A stretch of DNA of 9,883 nt from an uncultured Bacillaceae bacterium. Its GTDB lineage: Bacteria; Bacillota; Bacilli; Bacillales; Caldibacillaceae. Below are positions 6,938 to 9,883 of this stretch, piece by piece (the first letter of the stretch is position 1; each line of letters starts with the position of its first letter). Below the pieces are notes generated by a model. That model saw only the letters and a program-made list of their open reading frames with translations, made no database searches and was not told the DNA's origin. Location: assembly GCA_937983015.1 (NCBI GenBank), contig CALKAK010000198.1, forward strand, positions 1-9,883, read 5' to 3'. The translations under genes were made by a program, and so were the position numbers.

Positions 6938-8478
6938 TCCACTTCTCTCCTTGTGTCCATCCCTATATGCGCACGAACGAAAAATCTTTCAAATTCACAA
7001 ATCGACTGTCTTTTCTTTCCTGATAAAAGCGAGCCGACAATCGCCCCTAGAAAACCTAGCGGAATGGTAATGATGCCGGGATTATACAGGGAAAATAGTG
7101 GTTCCCGGAGTATCCACCCATCTTGTGGATTCATAACATGCGGTCCGAAGATAACAAATATCAACGAGCTTAACAGCCCCGTTGCCATTCCGGTTATCAC
7201 CCCGACTGCAGTAAAACGCTTCCAATAAAATGTTAACAACAGAACAGGGAAGATGCTTGATGCGGCCACGATAAACGTGATCGATACGAGGAACGTGACA
7301 TTAATATTTTCCAAACTCAAAGCAAATAATGTGGAAATCATACCGATGGCCAGCGCCGACAAACGGGCTGCATGCAATTGTTCCTTTTCGGTTGATTTTC
7401 CCTTTTTCAAAATATGATGAACGATATCATGAGAAAAGGCAGTCGTAGCCGAGATGACGAGACCGGCAACTACAGCAATAATTGTAGTAAAAGCAATTGC
7501 CGCCACAAAGGCCAGCAGAAAATCACCACCGACTGCATGAGCCAGCAATGGAGCCGCAATATTACCAGTTGGATCGAGGGAAAATAAATTATCATAACCG
7601 AGGAGGGCAACCGTTCCCAATCCTAATAAAAGGGTCATAAAGTAAAAGGAACCGATGATCCAGGTAGAACTGATGAGTGAACGGCGAACTTGAAACGTAT
7701 TCCGCACCGTATAAAGTCGAATTAAAATGTGCGGCAGACCGGCAGTCCCTAAAACCAAAGATAACTGCAGTGAAAAAAACTCAATCGGATTTTGAAATAA
7801 ATGTCCGGGACGGAAAAACTCCATACCGAACGGAGAGCCGTCTTTTACTTTGTCAATTAAACTGGCAATCTTCCAATCAAAATGGGAAAATACAATTAAT
7901 GTCAAAAGAAATGTTCCGGACATTAAAAGAACCGTCTTGACAATTTGGACCCAGGAAGTGGCGATCATCCCGCCGGTGACTACGTAAATGGTCATCAACA
8001 CACCTACAATTAAAACCGATAAGGAATAATCTAGATTCAGAAGAAGCCGGAGTAAAAATCCTGAAGCAACGAGTTGAGGGATCATATATAAAATGGATAT
8101 GATAAACGTACCGAGTGCCATTAACAATCGCATATGTTGACCAGGAAAGCGAGCGCATATAACGTCACCTAAAGAATACTGCCCGAGCCGGTGAATCGGT
8201 TCCGCAATTAAAAACAGAACCACGATATACGAAACTAAAAAACCAATGGAATATAGAAAACCATCATAGCCGCGGAGCGCCACCATACCGATGATGCCGA
8301 GAAAGGATGCAGCACTGATAAAATCCCCGGCAATAGCCATGCCATTTTGAAAACCCGTTAATTTTCCCGCGGCTACATAAAAGCGCGGTGTCGTTTTCGT
8401 TCGATTCGCAGCCCAGTATGTGATGATCAATGTACAGACAATAATGTATATCAGAAATAAAAAATAAGTCGGATTCAC
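6934..8478 (-). CDS. ActP-like solute:sodium symporter of the two-component operon
   Basis: This 514-residue SSS-family membrane protein is a paralogue of the symporter at 2032-3570. The two align without gaps over residues 1-450 with about 227 identities by hand count, near 50%. Shared blocks include NGMAIAGDFISAASFLG (45-61), MIATSWVQIV (171-180), GTAGLPHILIRLYTV (244-258) and the C-terminal VRAH. The helix near the Na2 site reads ISATTAFSHDIV (342-353) instead of LSGASALAHDLY, and loops at 201-230 and 291-305 differ most, so the substrate or transport rate may differ. The GTG start at 8478 overlaps the DUF485 stop by 4 nt (GTGA) and has GGAGG 7 nt upstream. Its end overlaps the kinase start. 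It may transport a short monocarboxylate, act as a transport-coupled sensor input, or both; only its family is certain. Confidence 0.9.
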   Translation of the reverse strand: MNPTYFLFLIYIIVCTLIITYWAANRTKTTPRFYVAAGKLTGFQNGMAIAGDFISAASFLGIIGMVALRGYDGFLYSIGFLVSYIVVLFLIAEPIHRLGQYSLGDVICARFPGQHMRLLMALGTFIISILYMIPQLVASGFLLRLLLNLDYSLSVLIVGVLMTIYVVTGGMIATSWVQIVKTVLLMSGTFLLTLIVFSHFDWKIASLIDKVKDGSPFGMEFFRPGHLFQNPIEFFSLQLSLVLGTAGLPHILIRLYTVRNTFQVRRSLISSTWIIGSFYFMTLLLGLGTVALLGYDNLFSLDPTGNIAAPLLAHAVGGDFLLAFVAAIAFTTIIAVVAGLVISATTAFSHDIVHHILKKGKSTEKEQLHAARLSALAIGMISTLFALSLENINVTFLVSITFIVAASSIFPVLLLTFYWKRFTAVGVITGMATGLLSSLIFVIFGPHVMNPQDGWILREPLFSLYNPGIITIPLGFLGAIVGSLLSGKKRQSICEFERFFVRAHIGMDTRREVE

Positions 8479-8747
8479 AGTGCATCCTCCTTATTTACTG
8501 GCATCGTGCGCTCCATTTTCTTTGCGAATGCATGATAGATTCCGACGAAAACCCAGGTCATGGGAATTTGTAATATTGCATAGAGCCAGGCCCAGGGCAT
8601 ATTGTAAAAAAAACTCGGCCGACTCATGACATCAGGAATGAAAATTAATGACAGCGGAAGTAGGAAATAAAACAATAAGGATACAGATAAAAGCAAAATA
8701 AGGAGACGCTTTCTCTTGCGCAAATGTGCGCGTATTTTCTCTTCCAT
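8475..8747 (-). CDS. DUF485 small membrane protein, first gene of the sensory operon
   Basis: This is a 90-residue DUF485-type protein. A short basic N-terminus with KRKR (11-14) precedes two membrane helices at about 15-38 and 51-72, followed by a short charged tail. MPWAWLYAILQIPMTWVF (50-67) matches the W-x-W...Q...W pattern of the second DUF485 protein. It lacks the roughly 18-residue N-terminal extension of that copy. ATG 8747 follows GGAGG by 6 nt. The stop overlaps the symporter start (GTGA), giving translational coupling and presumably equal amounts of both proteins. Such proteins accompany ActP/MctC symporters; whether this one aids transport, folding or signalling to the kinase is unknown. 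Confidence 0.85.
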   Translation of the reverse strand: MEEKIRAHLRKRKRLLILLLSVSLLFYFLLPLSLIFIPDVMSRPSFFYNMPWAWLYAILQIPMTWVFVGIYHAFAKKMERTMPVNKEDAL

Positions 8748-8796
8748 TTCCTACCTCCTCCACAAACCGGAACTTTAGCTCCATCGTTTTATTTAA

Positions 8797-8825
8797 ATAT
8801 TACAAAAATATCAAATTTTTGTAAA
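8797..8825 (-). promoter_or_regulatory. Sigma-A-like promoter of the DUF485-symporter-kinase-regulator operon
   Basis: On the minus strand TTTACA (8820-8825, 5 of 6 matches) is followed after 17 bp by TAATAT (8797-8802, 4 of 6). Transcription would begin near 8790, leaving a leader of about 43 nt with GAGGAGG before ATG 8747. It is the best-spaced promoter in the region. Confidence 0.55.
8801..8823. promoter_or_regulatory. Perfect 9-bp inverted repeat filling the promoter spacer
   Basis: TACAAAAAT-ATCAA-ATTTTTGTA is a perfect 9-bp inverted repeat with a 5-bp centre. It begins inside the -10 and ends inside the -35 of the promoter above, exactly where a repressor would block RNA polymerase. 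AT-rich composition raises the chance of coincidence, but the length and placement make it the best operator candidate in the window. It does not match the CcpA cre consensus. Confidence 0.45.
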
Positions 8826-8951
8826 GAAATGAGTCCAAAAATTTTCCTAAATAAATTACTAAGACGGAATATTTCGTATATGAATAAAGAGTCAATATGT
8901 TAAGGACAAGATAGTATTTCTTCTTATTTTTTGACCATATACAAACAAAGA

Positions 8952-8996
8952 TCCCTTAAGCAAACAGATAACATGTCATCTGTTTTTCTTAAGGGA
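8952..8996 (-). terminator. Long AT-rich hairpin, probable terminator of the nitrilase transcript
   Basis: TCCCTTAAG (8952-8960) pairs with CTTAAGGGA (8988-8996) and AAACAGAT (8962-8969) with ATCTGTTT (8978-8985), 17 base pairs with a small internal bulge and an 8-nt loop. On the minus strand it lies about 90 nt after the nitrilase stop and is followed by an imperfect T-rich run TCTTTGTTTGT. That supports a minus-strand terminator; the plus-strand side has no T-run. Confidence 0.5.
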
Positions 8997-9086
8997 CGCA
9001 ATTGCTAAATCATGTATAATCAATGATTAACTTAAAGTTTTCAAGTCTTCAATTGATATTCAGATTAAGGAAATATTTCTCTAAAA

Positions 9087-9734
9087 TTATTCACTCACCC
9101 AAATAACATTCTCCTGCTTTTTTTCATTAACAACTAGTTGAAAAATATCGGGTCTTGAATAATGTCCTACGCCATCAAAATCAAATTGTGCCTCGACAAT
9201 TTTTGTCAAATTCAATTCCGCATACAGTATTTTTTCCTCGCCAAAGACAGGTTCTACGATGTATTCTCCTAAAGGACCAACGATACAGCTTCCTCCCCTT
9301 GTTAACTCATTCGGTAATTTCTCAAATTCTTCTCGAGATCGAATATGCTCTGTATACATGTCTTTGGTTGAATACTGATTACATGAGAGGACAAAGCATC
9401 TTCCTTCAGCTGCAATATGCCTCATCGAAGCAAGCCAAGTATCTCTAGCATCTGCAGTTGGTGCAACATAAATTTGAACACCTTTATTGTACAATGCAGC
9501 TCTAGCTAATGGCATGTAATTTTCCCAGCATATAAGAGCTCCAATTCTTCCATACGGAGTTTCAAAAACTGGCATGGTACTTCCGTCGCCTTCTCCCCAT
9601 ATAAGGCGTTCAGAGCCGGTTGGTTTTAGTTTCCTATGTTTTCCAAGTAACTCTCCATTTGGTCCGAAGAACAAAGCCGTGCAATACCAATACAATGTTC
9701 CCTGACTACTCTCACTATCTTTTTCAACAACCCC
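9087..9734 (-). pseudogene. Nitrilase (carbon-nitrogen hydrolase), N-terminal third missing
   Basis: These 215 codons match the C-terminal two thirds of a nitrilase, an enzyme that hydrolyses organic nitriles to acids and ammonia with a Glu-Lys-Cys triad. Visible are GVVEKD, GTLYWYCTALFFGPNG, the lysine motif GKHRKLKPT, the nucleophile Cys in ALICWEN, and W-x3-MRHIAAEGRCFVLSCNQ. The catalytic glutamate and about 100 N-terminal residues are absent. Reading upstream of 9734 the frame runs into a stop (TCG, then TGA) within two codons, where plus-strand LysR-type coding begins. The only start-like codon is an internal TTG at 9695 with no SD, so no working enzyme is expected. The stop TAA and the downstream hairpin are preserved, suggesting recent decay by deletion or a rearranged assembly. 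Confidence 0.85.
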
Positions 9735-9883
9735 CGATCACCCAATTGCTAATTTAAAAGAAGTATCACTTAATTCGTTAAAAAACGAAAACTTTATCAT
9801 GTTCGCAAAAACTTTTGCTCTTCACAATGTAGTCCTTCAGGCATGTAAGGAAGAAGGCTTCATTCCGAATATTGTTTTCGAAA
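9733..9883 (+). pseudogene. LysR-type regulator fragment (effector-binding domain), 5' part missing, runs off the window
   Basis: An open plus-strand frame from about 9733 to the window end encodes 50 residues beginning PDHPIANLKEVSLNSL, then NENFIMFAKTF and QACKEEGFIPNIVFE. This follows the LysR effector-binding domain pattern (HPLA...vsL..L..e.fI.f...., then ac.eaGF.P.iv.e), around its middle. The winged-helix DNA-binding domain and the first part of the effector domain are absent: to the left the same DNA reads as nitrilase on the other strand. LysR regulators commonly sit divergent to the enzyme gene they control, which is the orientation seen here once the lost 5' halves are restored. 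The C-terminal end may continue intact beyond the window. Confidence 0.75.

Larger units (their letters stand above)
8748..9086. other. 339-bp gene-free region upstream of the sensory operon
   Basis: No gene was found on either strand. The region contains the SD and promoter of the DUF485 gene (8797-8825) with a perfect inverted repeat (8801-8823), an imperfect palindrome ACGGAATATTTCGT (8864-8877), a second -35-like TTGACT on the minus strand (8889-8894) without a good -10, a long AT-rich hairpin (8952-8996) and a small palindrome TAATCA-A-TGATTA (9017-9029). The part right of 8996 is the 3' flank of the broken nitrilase gene. Confidence 0.6.

Noticed and set aside
7877..8158. Minus-strand open frames inside the symporter gene, including 8264-8485
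   Set aside because: They are out-of-frame shadows of a well-conserved symporter sequence.
9017..9029. Palindrome TAATCA-A-TGATTA
   Set aside because: It is short, AT-only apart from two positions, and is not linked to any promoter or gene start.
1..9883. CRISPR arrays, tRNA or rRNA genes, transposases, riboswitches and CcpA cre boxes
   Set aside because: None was seen: there are no regularly spaced repeats, no cloverleaf or rRNA-like segments, no transposase motifs, and no good cre match in either upstream region.

Overview
The window is about 9.9 kb of moderately AT-rich DNA. Every intact gene lies on the minus strand, so transcription runs from right to left. The Shine-Dalgarno sequences are strong and Gram-positive in style (AAGGAGG/GGAGG, 6-11 nt from the start), alternative GTG starts are used, and the genes are a LytS/LytTR two-component pair, MctBC/YwcBA-like symporter modules and a Zn-type ATP sulfurylase. 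Together these suggest a Bacillales-type Firmicute. The genus cannot be fixed from the sequence alone.

Right edge (9087-9883): two broken genes meet head to head at about 9734. One is a nitrilase (minus strand) that has lost its N-terminal third. The other is a LysR-type regulator (plus strand) that has lost its DNA-binding half. This is what one deletion across a divergent regulator/enzyme pair would leave. The next 340 bp hold a long AT-rich hairpin and a sigma-A-like promoter with a perfect inverted repeat filling its spacer.

Operon 1 (8747 down to 4431): four tightly coupled genes, each overlapping the next by 4, 4 and 1 nt. They encode a small DUF485 membrane protein, an ActP/MctC-type solute:sodium symporter, a LytS-type histidine kinase and a LytTR response regulator. 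All catalytic residues of the kinase and regulator are present. However, the membrane pocket that binds pyruvate in the E. coli relative BtsS looks replaced at every recalled ligand position. That and the strict gene coupling make this a candidate transporter-coupled sensory system, with the symporter and DUF485 protein supplying the signal. It would be analogous to CbrA/CrbS, where the SLC5 domain is fused to the kinase, but here split into separate proteins.

Leader region (4430-3922): about 500 bp without a gene. It holds an 8-bp tandem repeat, a possible REP-like fragment, an inverted repeat around a -35 element and a good sigma-A-like promoter.

Operon 2 (3921 down to 200): a second DUF485 gene and a second ActP-like symporter, about half identical to the operon 1 symporter without gaps, followed 95 bp later by sat (ATP sulfurylase). 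sat has a variant nucleotide-binding motif and an unusual helical C-terminal extension of about 150 residues, and ends in a clear intrinsic terminator. The simplest model is that operon 1 senses a small monocarboxylate (acetate, propionate or pyruvate class) and its regulator drives the paralogous uptake operon downstream. The ligand and the target are inferred.
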